The translations under genes were made by a program, and so were the position numbers. From contig NC_091134.1 in assembly GCF_041381155.1 (NCBI RefSeq), forward strand, positions 55,563,944 to 55,627,943: 64,000 bases of DNA, read 5' to 3'. The stretch comes from Argopecten irradians (Eukaryota; Mollusca; Bivalvia; Pectinida; Pectinidae). Positions 1-12,413 of this stretch are shown piece after piece; position 1 is the first letter of the stretch; each line of letters starts with the position of its first letter. Under the pieces are notes generated by a model, which saw only the letters and a program-made list of their open reading frames with translations, ran no database searches and was not told the origin of the DNA.

Positions 1-1210
1 ATAGGTTCCCTAGGGCCCTAGTTGTGTATGTTGCATTTTGGGACCGATCGGTGAACAAAATGGCCGACAGGCGGCCATCTTGGATTTTGATAATTAAAGT
101 TTGTTACCGCTATTTCTCAAAAAGTGCTGAAGGGATCTTTCTCAAATTTCATATGTAGGTTCCCCTAGGACCCTAGTTGTGCATATTGCATTTCGGGACC
201 AATCGGTCAACAAGATGGCCGACAGGCGGCCATCTTGGATTTTGATAGTGAAAGGTTGTTACCGCTATTTCTCAAAAAGTGCTGAAGGGATCTTTCTCAA
301 ATTTCATATACAGGTTCCTCCAGGACCCTAGTTGTGCATATTGCATTTTGGGACCGATCAGTCAACAAGATGGCCGACAGGCGGCCATCTTGGATTTGGA
401 TAGTTAAAAGTTTGTTACCGCTATTTCTCAAAAAGAACTGAAGGGATCTTTCTCAAATTTCATATGTAGGTTCACCTAGGACCCTAGTTGTGCATATTGC
501 ATTTAGGGACCGATCAGTCAACAAGATGGCCGACAGGCGGCCATCTTGGATTTTGATAGTTTAAGTTTGTTACCGCTATTTCTCAAAAAGTACTGAAGAG
601 ATCTTTCTCAAATTTGATATATAGGTTCCCTAGGGCCCTAGTTGTGTATGTTGCATTTTGGGACCGATCGGTGAACAAAATGGCCGACAGGCGGCCATCT
701 TGGATTTTGATAGTTTAAGTTTGTTACCGCTATTTCTCAAAAAGTACTGAAGGGATCTTTCTCAAATTTCATATGTATGTTCCCCTATAACCCTAGTTGT
801 GCATATTGTATTTTGGGACCGATCGGTGAACAAGATGACCGACCGACGGCCATCTTGGATTTTGATAGTTAAAGTTTGTTATCGCTATTTCTCAGAAAGT
901 ACTGAAGGGATCTTTCTCAAATTCCAAGCATAGTTTCCCCTTGTACCCTAGTTGTGCATAGTACCTTTAAGGACTGCTCCATAATGCTTTTTGGGACTGA
1001 TCGGTAAAAAAGATGGCCAACCGGCCGCCATCTTAGATTTCATTGTTGAAGTTTGTTACCACTTTTTCTTAGAAAGTACTATAGCGATCTGTATCAAATT
1101 TTATATGTAGTGTGTTTGAAAAAGTTTGAAAAGCAGGGAAAAGATCCTCTTTCCATTGTCAGACATAAATCATTCTTTGGTGGGCGCCAAGATCCCTCTG
1201 GGATCTCTTG
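1..1210 (+). mobile_element. 3' part of a HINE/Helentron-like element with a tandem-repeat core
   Basis: Seven units of about 154 bp run from the left edge to about 1110. Each contains TTGTTACCGCTATTTCTC, a CTGAAGGGATCTTTCTC segment and an 11-bp inverted repeat (CAAGATGGCCG around a 5-nt spacer, for example 211-237). The unit at 1 and the unit at 621 are identical over almost 90 bp, so the array has a four-unit higher-order period of about 620 bp. The array is followed at 1191-1210 by a stem AGATCCC, loop TCT, stem GGGATCT and then CTTG-TT, the same terminal structure as the repeats ending at 8560 and 24171. Assignment to Helentron-derived non-autonomous elements (HINE, like oyster pearl elements) is inference. 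The 5' end lies outside the window. Confidence 0.6.
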
Positions 1211-1539
1211 TTTAAAATAATAGTTTTTCATATGCTTCCCGTCTCGGTTGGTTCTTGTACCGTCATCGTTTAATGACTATCTCATAATCATCAGTAATTA
1301 ATGTATGACTATTATTCTCAAAATTGCGCTACGCCTTAATGTTCAAACTTTAATCATAACTCAACGACTTTTAAAGAACGATAGATAAACTTATTGTTTT
1401 TGACATACGAAGTGGGGAAGAACGAATATAAACAATCACCAGTTTTGAAGCGAAATAACTAATTAAGTGTTGAACCTAATAAGGTTCTGAACATGTGAAC
1501 CCTGATGTTACAGTAACAAAGGTATACCATTATATACAG

Positions 1540-1830
1540 ATTATCAGCTGGAGTTCTATCGACTGGACCAAAAGTAACTTCCAACAAGAATGGCACTTCG
1601 ACTCCATCCTCGGCACGCTCTTCGACATCGCAGTCCACGTGGTGTTTGCTGTACTTCTCGGGGAATATCTGACCACTGTCCAGATGATGATATCGTTGAT
1701 GGCGGGCCACAGTGTCCTTTTCATGTTCCTCTGGAGCCGGCGCTTTGCCTGGAGTAATCCATGGTCACCTCCCAAATGGGTCGAAAAGCGAATCCAGCCA
1801 GTTTCACTGGACAAGGCTCGCTGGTTTTAA
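1540..1830 (+). CDS. Terminal exon of an unrecognised multi-pass membrane protein (partial)
   Basis: The open frame ends in TAA at 1828-1830 and is clearly more GC-rich and codon-like than its surroundings. A candidate splice acceptor (ATATACAG) ends at 1539, so the exon probably begins with the codons for IISWSSIDWTKSNFQQ. Two hydrophobic segments follow (around LGTLFDIAVHVVFAVLLGEY and MMISLMAGHSVLFMFLW), then a polar tail rich in Trp and Pro ending in LDKARWF. No initiator Met fits the reading frame and the upstream DNA is repeat, so earlier exons must lie left of the window. I do not recognise the family. The exact acceptor is uncertain; AG dinucleotides at 1512 and 1546 are alternatives. 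Confidence 0.5.
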   Translation: MISWSSIDWTKSNFQQEWHFDSILGTLFDIAVHVVFAVLLGEYLTTVQMMISLMAGHSVLFMFLWSRRFAWSNPWSPPKWVEKRIQPVSLDKARWF

Positions 1831-3760
1831 CGTGTATTTAAATAGGGTGAATTCGTGACCTCACTCAAGATTGTTGTTTTGTTTTTAATGTAATTTTCGT
1901 TTTTCATAGATAAAATCAAATTAATATAGTAAATCTTCGTTTATATAGCTGATAGCATTTTCTCATCGTTTTTACAAATGAAATGATGTTTCATGTAATA
2001 AGGTATTTCAATGATAAAGTGAAGCTTGACGGAAGCGGAGATTCTAAAATGAATTTAATACAGCTTCCTTAGATAAATTTTCAGTTCGTTAATGCATGTT
2101 ATTAAAAACTTTATATTGCTAAGAATCTGGGTTTAAATAACGTTTTGTACACCGATGAAGATATATCTGATGTTGTTGAAACATATAGACATATATTTGT
2201 TTAGTATAGATGCAGATCTGGTCCTTCACTGTATAAAACAAGGCTTTATTTTATGACGATCTGCTCTTACCATAAACATTATTATATTCCGACAATTAGC
2301 ATCAACATAAAACTGGGTTATAATTTAACAGGTTTGGAATGGTTACTAATGAAATTCATATTTTCCCATAGCAACGGTCAAGGAATATAATGTAACAATG
2401 GATAGATACATATCATTATTTACTGTATCACCAATATATCGGTATTATGTTTTATTGTCTATTACACGAAAATCACGGAATGGTTTATGCTATTATTATA
2501 ATATATAAACATGCTACTTTATGATTATTACGTTGCCAAATTCAAAATAGCCAATAATGACGTATTAGCTATGTCATCTAATTTGGTTGATTTTGGGGCA
2601 ATACAAAATATGTCAGTATTAACATGGCTCAGAAGTGCTACTTAATTAATGTGATTATATGTTCCGATTGTAGTGGCGATTCAGACATACAAGATACAAG
2701 ATTGTATATATTCAATCCTTGTTAAACACATTAATAATTATATATTGAAGAAAGATTAATTGAAATTACTTGGTATGATATATGACACAGCTGATTTCCA
2801 GTAAGAAGTATGTCTTTCCAGCTTTTGTTTGTATTGTTTAACAAGTTTATCATTTGTTCTCTTTGTTCGCTTTTTGATTGTTTCTAGATCTAAATCTTCG
2901 TCATTGTGTAGGGGCCAAGAAGTCTTGACGTCATAGATGTCAGAGGAGGCACGCCGTATTTCGTGTTATTTCATGTTTTCATTTCACTGCAACTTTTCCA
3001 TATTCGGTGGTAGACACCATAACCTTTTTTCTCTTTTTAATTGAATGTTTTGAATCGTTTATAGTCAGACTTGTAAAAGTGTTGGTAACTTTATAATGAC
3101 ATGTTTATTATGAAGTTTTCTTTATTTGGTGGCCGTTTTGACTACATATATGTACTACACATCCTGCCTGTGGGATACTGTTAACTATCTTATCTTTACG
3201 GTGACTAAATCATGTCTTAAGTCAGCAACCTTTTCCATAGCAGTCTTGAAATTTACAATTATCAAAGTTATTCTGTACATACCTGTGTTTGGGAACTTTT
3301 GCATAGAGATTACTTTTCGTGAAGTCAAATTACCTGCGTAATAAGCGAGATGTAATCAAAGTTGGTCTACAGTAGCTAGCATGTTCTATCAACAACAAAA
3401 TTGGTTGTGCAGGCTACTATAGTTTATAAAATAATTTATCTCATTTACTAAGTAACACTTATATGCTTTGCTAGTTTTTAAGGAGTGCTAATGTAATTAC
3501 TGATTGACTTATCATGTCAGGCTTTTCTAGGTTGTAATTGTGTATGTTTGGTATTTGTCATAATAATGTGTTCGGAAAGATATCTGGTGCAGATTTCATA
3601 ATGTATGTTTTTGAAGCAGGAAAAATATTTGACATTTCTTTTCTTTTCTATTCATGGTAATTAGGCATCCCTTTTATATTTGGTTCTATCGTAACGGAAA
3701 CGTATTGACTTCTGACGAATTATGCTATTTCCACTTAATTATGTTCACGGAAACGTTTTT
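1831..3760. other. AT-rich stretch, no gene seen
   Basis: This holds the presumed 3' UTR of the preceding exon and then AT-rich DNA with only short, composition-driven open frames (for example 3126-3341). I see no domain, splice pattern or repeat structure. Confidence 0.6.
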
Positions 3761-5028
3761 ACCATTTACTATCCAGAAAACCCATATCGGATCAATATCT
3801 GCATGTATTATTGGTCCTTTGTCAGATATAAGGAGGATAACATATTTATCCATACGACAAATGTGTGTCTCTGTAGGTATTAACATGGTATGTGTGCGTT
3901 GATAATGTATGATGTATGTAATGTCGTATACGTTAACGTTCGTATATATCAATCTGATTAAATACAGATATTTATAATGACTACGTTTAATAGAGGATCT
4001 GACAACATCCCTTCAGGGGTCACGTTTTGTTGACCTTTATACCATCTGCACTTCAGATCAAATGCATTTTCTACACCTAGTTACTGTACTTCAATTAAAA
4101 ACGACATTTCGTCCCGGTAGACTTATTCATTTAGCTTTGTTAATATATTTGGGCGAGATGACTACATATTGACAGCTCTTTCAAACTATTTTGTTCCCTA
4201 AAATTCACGTCCAAGATTCTGGAAGCGGCAGTTTGATTACCTAATTCGTAAGGTGATCAGAACATCTGATTCCTAATGGACTATTGTCAGATCTTTTATA
4301 AAAACGGAATGCTACTAAAGATCTGCATTTAATGAAATTAGGTATATATGTACATCATATATGTAGTTTAATGGTTTATAGTGATTATGTAATGATATGT
4401 GTGTATATGTGTACGTTGATGATTTATGATGATGTATGTGATGTCATGCAGTATGTGTATACACATATAAGGTATGAATATGGAAGCTAGTCATGATACA
4501 GTGACATCTAGTCTAGATGGTCATTTGTAGGCAATATTATTTTTGGAAATTCAACGAGGCGACACGGATCAATGCAAACACGATAGTTAATTTTTGCCAC
4601 TTAGTTGATTTTTTTAGTTTATTATTTAAAAGCTTCATTTTTACTATTATAACTATTTAGTACTGTAAATTAATGATAATGATAGATAGTTGTGTAGCAA
4701 AACAACCCCACATCCCGTCATTCTGTGCTTTCTATACGTTTATTTAAATTCTTATTTTTAATAGTAATTCCTTGTAACATTTTAGTAGATCTATATTATT
4801 TTACCAACTTCGATTTTGATGTTTTGTAGCTAGACCAACCCTGAAAAGTAGAACAATAATGCCATTATTATAAAACGAATATTGAAACGAGAATGAAGTT
4901 TTGTGAACATGTATGAACTTTAAAGCTGACATATTAATAGTTTGATGTTATTCGATGTCTGTGATTCCCTTTTGAAACGTTTGATCAAGTCATTTTACAA
5001 GATCACGTTTTTAACTGTAAGGTTGATT
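3761..5028. repeat. Tandem segmental duplication, copy 1
   Basis: The sequence from ACCATTT at 3761 recurs from 5029 with an offset of about 1268 bp. Identity is very high over the whole length, including long AT-rich stretches with no coding potential. Differences are mostly small insertions or deletions, such as one base in a run of A near 4300 and short losses near 4950-5000. The small open frames in both copies are duplicates of each other and have no recognisable product. Confidence 0.85.
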
Positions 5029-6345
5029 ACCATTTAACTAGAAAACCCATCGGATCAATATCTGCATGTATTATTGGTCCTTTGTCAGATATAAGGAGGA
5101 TAACATATTTATCCATACGACAAATGTGTGTCTCTGTAGGTATTAACATGGTATGTGTGCGTTGATAATGTATGATGTATGTAATGTCGTATACGTTAAC
5201 GTTCGTATATATCAATCTGATTAAATACAGATATTTATAATGACTACGTTTAATAGAGGATCTGACAACATCCCTTCAGGGGTCACGTTTTGTTGACCTT
5301 TATACCATCTGCACTTCAGATCAAATGCATTTTCTACACCTAGTTACTGTACTTCAATTAAAAACGACATTTCGTCCCGGTAGACTTATTCATTTAGCTT
5401 TGTTAATATATTTGGGCGAGATGACTACATATTGACAGCTCTTTCAAACTATTTTGTTCCCTAAAATTCACGTCCAAGATTCTGGAAGCGGCAGTTTGAT
5501 TACCTAATTCGTAAGGTGATCAGAACATCTGATTCCTAATGGACTATTGTCAGATCTTTTATAAAACGGAATGCTACTAAAGATCTGCATTTAATGAAAT
5601 TAGGTATATATGTACATCATATATGTAGTTTAATGGTTTATAGTGATTATGTAATGATATGTGTGTATATGTGTACGTTGATGATTTATGATGATGTATG
5701 TGATGTCATGCAGTATGTGTATACACATATAAGGTATGAATATGGAAGCTAGTCATGATACAGTGACATCTAGTCTAGATGGTCATTTGTAGGCAATATT
5801 ATTTTTGGAAATTCAACGAGGCGACACGGATCAATGCAAACACGATAGTTAATTTTTGCCACTTAGTTGATTTTTTTAGTTTATTATTTAAAAGCTTCAT
5901 TTTTACTATTATAACTATTTAGTACTGTAAATTAATGATAATGATAGATAGTTGTGTAGCAAAACAACCCCACATCCCGTCATTCTGTGCTTTCTATACG
6001 TTTATTTAAATTCTTATTTTTAATAGTAATTCCTTGTAACATTTTAGTAGATCTATATTATTTTACCAACTTCGATTTCCTGGATGTTTTGTAGCTAGAC
6101 CAACCCTGAAAAGTAGAACAATAATGCCATTATTATAAAACGAATATTGAAACGAGAATGAAGTTTGTGTGATGTATGAACTTTAAAGCTGACATGTTAA
6201 TAGTTTGATGTTATTCGATGTCTGTGATTATTTTTAGTGAATGTATTTTAACTTTTTAGTAAATGTTTTGAAACGTTTGATCAAGTCATTTTTACAAGTT
6301 TATCACGTTTTTAACCTGTAAGGTTGATTCGTTTAACTAGAAACA
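5029..6345. repeat. Tandem segmental duplication, copy 2
   Basis: This is the second copy of the preceding segment. Relative to copy 1 it carries extra short stretches near 6075 and 6225-6265 and ends in the shared motif TGTAAGGTTGATT followed by TTTAACTAGAAA. The join between the copies is seamless, with no transposon ends, which points to unequal exchange, replication slippage or an assembly duplication. Confidence 0.85.
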
Positions 6346-6559
6346 ACCAATGTTCATCTTCCATTCTGAATTTGAAATTAAAATTGAGTTACTCTGTACT
6401 GTGCTTATCGTTATGTATTACTAATCTGTAGAATCATTAGTGTAGACTGGGGATTGTAACTGCTAAAGCATCATCTTATGAATCTTGTTATAACAATTGA
6501 ACTTTGTTTAGAAAAGGTATTTGTTACATTGTGAGTTTGGTTAAATTTCTCTAAATAAA

Positions 6560-9075
6560 TTTGACCTTTTCCATAGGCTATATATTTCGGAACGGTATGG
6601 AAATCTTTAATAGCATTGACTAATTTCATAGCACTGGTTGAAAATTCCAAAAAGCATTATTTCTTTATTGATAGCGAAAGTTATAAAAAGAATATAAGGG
6701 AGTTTTTCAAAATCATTTAAAATTCTTTACTTCAGTACACTCCCACAAGAGATGAGTGATTGTCTCCCTTTCTAGAAAGCAAAGCTTACATTGCGGATTA
6801 TTAGATTTTAAAAAGATATTAAAAATGTGTTGTCAAAATTATGGTGTGAAATTATAAAATGTAACCATTGCAGTTTTGTATTGTTAGTTACAGAACATTA
6901 TATATTTTTTCCATAAATCCTGGTTATAGTCAAACATTTCCCCCACTTAATTTGGCGAGTAATGCTAGATTCATTTTGAATAAGGATTTTTAAGATATCT
7001 TGATATCCACGGCTCTTTTTTGGTATAATTTCTAGATTTAAAGGTATTGTTGCAAAAAACACAAATCTTTTAATTGAGATAACGTTTAATACCACAATCA
7101 AAATTAATCCATGATATTCGAGAAAATTACAAATTCTACCATGAATATCTTGTATTGATATGATATATTTCACTAAGTCTTGTATACATAGTATTCCCTT
7201 ATTAACAAAATTTGAGTAAAAAACAGACTTATTCGCAATTGTTATGTTTTCATTAGTGTAAGAAATGTAAATGTATTTTCTCCCCATTTTAAGTTTAGAT
7301 CCGGAAGACGTTTATCGTTACTATATCCTTATTTCCAATCCAAATCATCGAAGTTTTTAGGTCACCCGAGACGAAATCTAATCGCCTTTTGTCCGTTGTT
7401 GTGCGTCGTGTGGCGTTCGTAAACAATTTACATTTTCCAAAGCCTCTGAAACAATTTCAATGAAATTTTGCACAAACCTTCTAAGGCATAAGGCCAATCA
7501 AAATCAAATACTCTTCATAGATAGAAAGGTCTCTTGGCCCTCTACAAAATCTGTATATAATATGACACTGGGGACTATCGTTTCCCCCTGGGGAGGGGGT
7601 TAAGTTTACCATAGTTTATATAGTGAACACATTTTGGAGCATTATTTGGTCATTTATAATAGGAATTTAGTCAAATGTTGTCAGAATTATCCCTATGAGA
7701 TGGTCATTGAATCCTATTAACAAATTTTCCATGACTGAACCCCAGGGGCCTTAGGGGCGGGGCCAAAAGGGGACAAATAGGCTAAAACTTCAAAGATCTT
7801 TTTCTGAAATTCTGGAAATGGTAGAATCAAGTACTCTTCATAGATGGAAAGGTCTTAAGGTCCTTTACAAAAAATGTGAATATAACTCTGAGGTCTCGTG
7901 TTCCCCCTGGGGAAGTTTACTATAGTTTATACAGGAAATCACATCTTTGAACTTTTTTGCTTATTTTTAAGGAAATTAGTCAAACTGGGTTAGAATTATT
8001 AGCCCGAGATAGCATTTGAATGTCATATCCATATATATTGGTCTTGGCCAACCCCAAGGGGCTTTAGGAGCGGGGCCAAAAGGGGTCAAATAGGCTTAAA
8101 CTTTAAAAAAATCTTCTAATGAATTTACAGATTTGATGGAACCAGATACTTTTTATAGCTTGGAAGGTCTGAAGGCCCTTTACAAAAATTGTGAATTTCA
8201 TGGCTCTGGGATATCAGATTTTCCCCTGGGGAGGGGGTCAAATTTACTATAGTTTATATAGGAAAAACACATTTATGAACATTATTTGCTTTGTTTTCAT
8301 AGAAAATTAGTCAAACTGGGTTAGAATTATTAGCCTGAGATAGCATTATAAAATATGTATCCATATTGGTCCTGGCCGACCCCAGGGGCCTTAGGGGCGG
8401 GGCCAAAAGGGGTCAAAATGGCTTGAATTTAATTAAAAAAATGAAATTTATAAAATCACTGACTGACTTCTAGGGCCTGTTGGCCAATATATAGCGTTTA
8501 GATTTCTTTTTTCATTATGTATCCTAACTCAAGTGACCGTTAAGGCCAATGGGCTTCTTGTTCCAATATTAACATTTAATCACGAATTTTTTGCATAGAT
8601 ATTAAGTTCAACAACTGCTGTCTTCAAAGAACCTTCAGAAACATCTAGTATTAACGACGTATCATTAACATATTGTGAATTTGAAGTTTGACAATTGTCT
8701 ATGTTTATACCAAGAATATTTTTGTTATTTCTTATACAAATAGCTAAAATCTCTGCACATATAATGAATAAATAGAGTGCAACGCATTAACTTAAAAAAA
8801 ATATAAGTTCCCCCTTGATTGACAGCTGAAGAAGCATTATAATGTAATTTTTCATCTTTTTTCTCATATCTGTACCAAAGTTAAAATTTTTTAAGAGATT
8901 CATCAATAAATTTCCACGAAACAGAGTCAAAAGCTTTTTCAAAATCTATAGTCAGTAACATTCCAGGTATGTCGTTTTCTTCTGCATAATACATGATCGC
9001 CCCGATATAAAACCTGTTTTATCAGAATTTATAATTTTACTCAAGATTTCTTTCATACTATTTGCAATTGACCCA
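6560..9075 (-). mobile_element. L1/Tx1-like LINE relic, antisense, with a nested insertion
   Basis: Reverse-strand translation of 8570-9070 gives reverse transcriptase motif A (LLTIDFEKAFDSVSWKF), the segment YLFIICAEILAICIRNN and a motif C region reading QYVNDTSLIL, where an intact element would have YADD. After a 1.2-kb insertion (7359-8560) the same element continues. 6898-7287 encodes a post-RT region (NITIANKSVFYSNFVNKGI) and 6720-6790 encodes a CKLC...HLLWEC zinc-knuckle-like motif. These are the C-terminal parts of L1-type ORF2 in the expected order. Internal stops and a missing 5' portion make it a dead 5'-truncated copy. Outer limits are approximate. Confidence 0.75.
7359..8560 (+). 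mobile_element. HINE/Helentron-like element nested in the LINE
   Basis: It begins AGGTCACCCGAG and ends with AAGTGACC, then a hairpin AAGGCC-AAT-GGGCTT, then CTTG-TT. The sub-terminal GGTCACCCGAG and the reverse complement of the 3' CTCAAGTGACC match at 9 of 11 positions. Between them lie about three related units of roughly 330 bp containing CCCCTGGGG, GGGGCGGGGCCAAAAGGGG and TAGTTTATATAGG. It splits the antisense LINE, so it is younger. There is no coding capacity. The Helentron-derived classification is inferred from T-T insertion, short sub-terminal inverted repeats, a 3' stem-loop and a tandem core. Confidence 0.6.
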
Positions 9076-9176
9076 GAATCATTTTATATACCATCATGTA
9101 CGCAACAACAAACAAACTAAAAACAAAATCCGCCAAGAGGAGCTTTCAGTGACATAATCATTAATGGCCAGAACAG

Positions 9177-9411
9177 TTATGTTGTTCATTGTCTAATCAT
9201 AAAACAATGTAACAACCAGGATTCTTACACAAGTTGTTGCAACTTTTAATGCATAATCTATGATATTTTCATTATCACACGACTTTACAATGCAATGTAG
9301 CATATAAAAATATGAAATAGAATTCTAAAATGATTTTATATGATTACCGCATGAGCAACGATTGGAGGAGTCAAAATAAGATTTATATGCCAAGATAACG
9401 AAAACAAGGCA
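9177..9411. repeat. 235-bp direct repeat flanking a LINE, left copy
   Basis: This segment, from GTTATGTTGTTCATTG to AAAACAAGGCA, recurs at 12414-12650 with about 3% difference (for example CAACCAGG against CAACTAGG). The two copies bracket the LINE exactly. Read simply, it is an exceptionally long target-site duplication. It also begins TGTTG and ends GGCA, but no LTR-type internal region lies between the copies. Confidence 0.8.
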
Positions 9412-12400
9412 GACAGACAGACAGATTCTTTATTTCCTCAATATTGAGACTACATGTCTTACATGATTGAAATGTTATAACATTAACTCGATTGGATCAA
9501 AGATAACATGGTAACTGGTGCATAAATTACATATTTTGTGATAAACAATGCAGGCTATGTACATAGTCAATTGGACAGTTTAGCTGACATTTCAGATAAA
9601 GTGTCACTTTGTAAGGAGAAAATTTACTTCAGAGAGCATAAGCTCTACGTATCGGGCAACTCCGATGATGCAGCTTTCCCACTCGTCATTTTCTATTTCC
9701 ATGCAAAGTCTACTACCCAGAAGAAACAAATATCGATCATCATCTTTCCACATAGTCACTAACTTTTAACGCATTTACAACATGTTCTAACAATGCATCC
9801 CTGGATTTGTATAAGGATGGACACTGTATAAGGAAGTGCTTAGCAATGTTATCCGTTTCTTTCCGACACAATTTACATATGACACTATTCGTTTCTGATC
9901 TGTATGAAAGTTTGACTTATTCCGCAATATCCCATGTCTGTTTCGGATACTTCAAACTTACTTCCCATAGAGGATTTGGGACAATGTTCGGATGTATACA
10001 TTTGTAATGCCTCAGTAGTACACTTTGATCACATTCATGGCACCATTTATTGAAATAAAAATGTTCTGTAACTTTTTTAACAAAAGTCTTCCAATGTCTA
10101 GCACTACATTTCACCGATGATAGGACAAAGTCGAGGAGAAACGAATGTATTTCAAATTTCAGCATTGTTTCTGCTATATCCTTAATGAAGCTGGTATTGC
10201 AAACATTGTATTCTCCAAATATAAAGTCACAAAGCCGAATTAAAAATAGGGATTTCCACACGAAGCCTACACTTGCATTACAAAGTTTATTCCAAAAGAA
10301 TAACTTGCGCTTTTCAACTTCGCAGCAAATATCCGTAAGTCCAAGGGCTTTTGTCGTTATCGCTGAAGATTATAGTTTTTTTTTTCAAAACCCTGACATC
10401 GTCTAGCCGCATATCTTTGCGTTCGCTCTAGCTCGGTTTGAGATGACTTTGTTGGATTCGCCCATAGCTCGCATCCATAGAGTATAACAGGAAGGACAAC
10501 TGATTTAATTATGCGCACACTTTTTAATGGGTTAATTCCATTTTGGTGTATACCAACACTAATAAGACTGTTTATAGCTTTACGCCCTTTCCCGCAAGAA
10601 CTCAAGATGTGCATATCCGGTTTCAGATTGTGGCATAACGTTATCCCTGCGTACACTTTTGATGCTGTCCATGCAATCGGTGTATTTCCAAGAGAACAGG
10701 TATTCAGTTCGTTCTGCAATCGTTTCCGGTTTGTAAATTGCATAAACGATGATTTTGCAGAGTTATAGTTAAGTCTCCATAGCTTTGCATAGTTGTGGAC
10801 AATGCCCAACTGTAACTGCAGATTACTGATCGATGCTGTAAGGAGTAAAGTATCATCTGCGAGGAACACACAAGGTATGTGGAGGTCTCGGATGACTAAA
10901 CCTAGACCTGCTTTGTCCAATTCCACCGCCAAGTCGTCAATCATGACCAAAAATAACCAAGCTGAGAGAGTCCTCAATTGACCGAATCCTTGCTCTACAG
11001 GGTACTCCTCACTTGTATTTCCATCGTAAAGAACGCATGCAGTTACATCAACAAACGAGTTATGAAGAATCCGCCAAAATTTTGCATTGAAACCCAGTTG
11101 ATATACCTTCAATAACAGTCCCGGTATCCAAACACTATTAAAGGCCTTTGCATTATCAAGAAACGCTGAGAAGACCTTTGAATTACGCTCAAGATAATGA
11201 CAAATTGATTCTTTGACGGTAAAAGCAGCCGTGATGCTACCACATTGCGGTCGAAATCCCTGTTGTAACTTATGAGGAAATCCAATACGTGTGCATTGTT
11301 TCGATATTCGTTGGTATACTATTTTTTCGAATAGCTTTTGTAATACTAGTGTCAGTGTTATATCGCGATAATTGTTCATATTAAGTCGATCTTTCTTCCC
11401 ACCTGTGAACAGTGTGATGACGATTCCTTTTTTGAAGTGTTTTGGATAGTCTTCCTGGTCAATTATGATGTTAAAGAGTAAGACCAGCACTTTCTTCAAC
11501 ACGATGCCACCGTAACGAATATGTTCCACAACAATACTATATCATGCCCACCTGCTTTTCCATTTTTCATCCCGTTGATAGCTTGCGTAACCTCGTCCAG
11601 ACTGATATATCGTTTGCATATAGTGTTTTGGTTATTGTAGCTGTTCGCGTAAATTTCCTTGGTGTTGCGTTCTACGTTTTGTCTGAATTCAGCATCAAAA
11701 TGTGGACTTGTACCTCGTTTTGACAGGTTTTTAAAATGCTCTGCCCACGCTTTCCTGTTTGCGTCTGAATCGCGACTGACGTTGCCTCCAACATGCACGT
11801 AGTTCGCTAGATGTATATGCCTTACTCTTCTTCTTTCTGATAATTTTGTAGAAAGCCGCAGCATCTATTTCAACCAGATTTTGCATAGCTGTTGAATAGC
11901 TGTTTCTCGTATGATTCTCGCGCTTCATCCAGTGCCACTCTAAATTCGCGTTTCGACTGTTTATATAGCTTGTATGAAGAATAGGTATGCCCTCTAGGGC
12001 ATCCTTCCTGTATCCATTGTGCTCGACGCTTTCGCATAATGGAATGAAGTTTCTTGACACGACCGCATTTCCAATAAGGTTTAAGAAAAGGTCGGTAACG
12101 CTTCCTTGGCAGCGTTACGTTAGCCGACTCTAGCGTAGCATTGACTGTAAACTGGACTAGCGTTTCAAGCCTATCGATACTAATGTCAGAGGTGTCGAGG
12201 TTAAGTAGGGGTTCTAGTTTCTCGTTCAAGTGTGCCGCATACAGCGCTTTCTCCTCGAATGATGCCTTTTCCCGATTCACCCAACGTGGATCTTTGATAT
12301 TCGATTTACTAACACCAAGAGTAGCTTTATAATCCACAGTTACAGGTAAATGATCGGACACATTGAGGAAATGATCATCATGTATCACACAAGAGGTTAC

Positions 12401-12413
12401 CAAATAACACTAT
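9412..12413 (-). mobile_element. APE-type LINE (CR1/Jockey-like), 5'-truncated, antisense
   Basis: The reverse-strand order is: the end of an AP-endonuclease domain (VSDHLPVTVDYK, near 12350), a basic linker (to about 11570), then reverse transcriptase (11529-10400) with GFRPQCGSITAAF, the motif A region FLDNAKAFNSVW, FLADDTLLL at motif C and VVLPVILYGCELW after the thumb. Further on is a C-terminal CKLCRKE...HFLIQC zinc-knuckle-like motif (about 9800-9870). The 3' end at 9412-9440 reads, on the element strand, AATAAA then AATCTGTCTGTCTGTC, a polyadenylation signal followed by a short tandem tail. At least three frame changes between 10400 and 12060, plus absence of ORF1 and most of the endonuclease, show it is inactive. 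The clade is uncertain. Confidence 0.8.

Noticed and set aside
1-1110. CRISPR-like array because of regular spacing
   Set aside because: The whole unit repeats, with no unique spacers, in animal DNA with introns; it is a satellite-type core of a mobile element.
3654-5215. Open frames of 60-82 codons inside the tandem duplication
   Set aside because: They are AT-driven, read on both strands, and recur only because the DNA is duplicated; no protein features are present.
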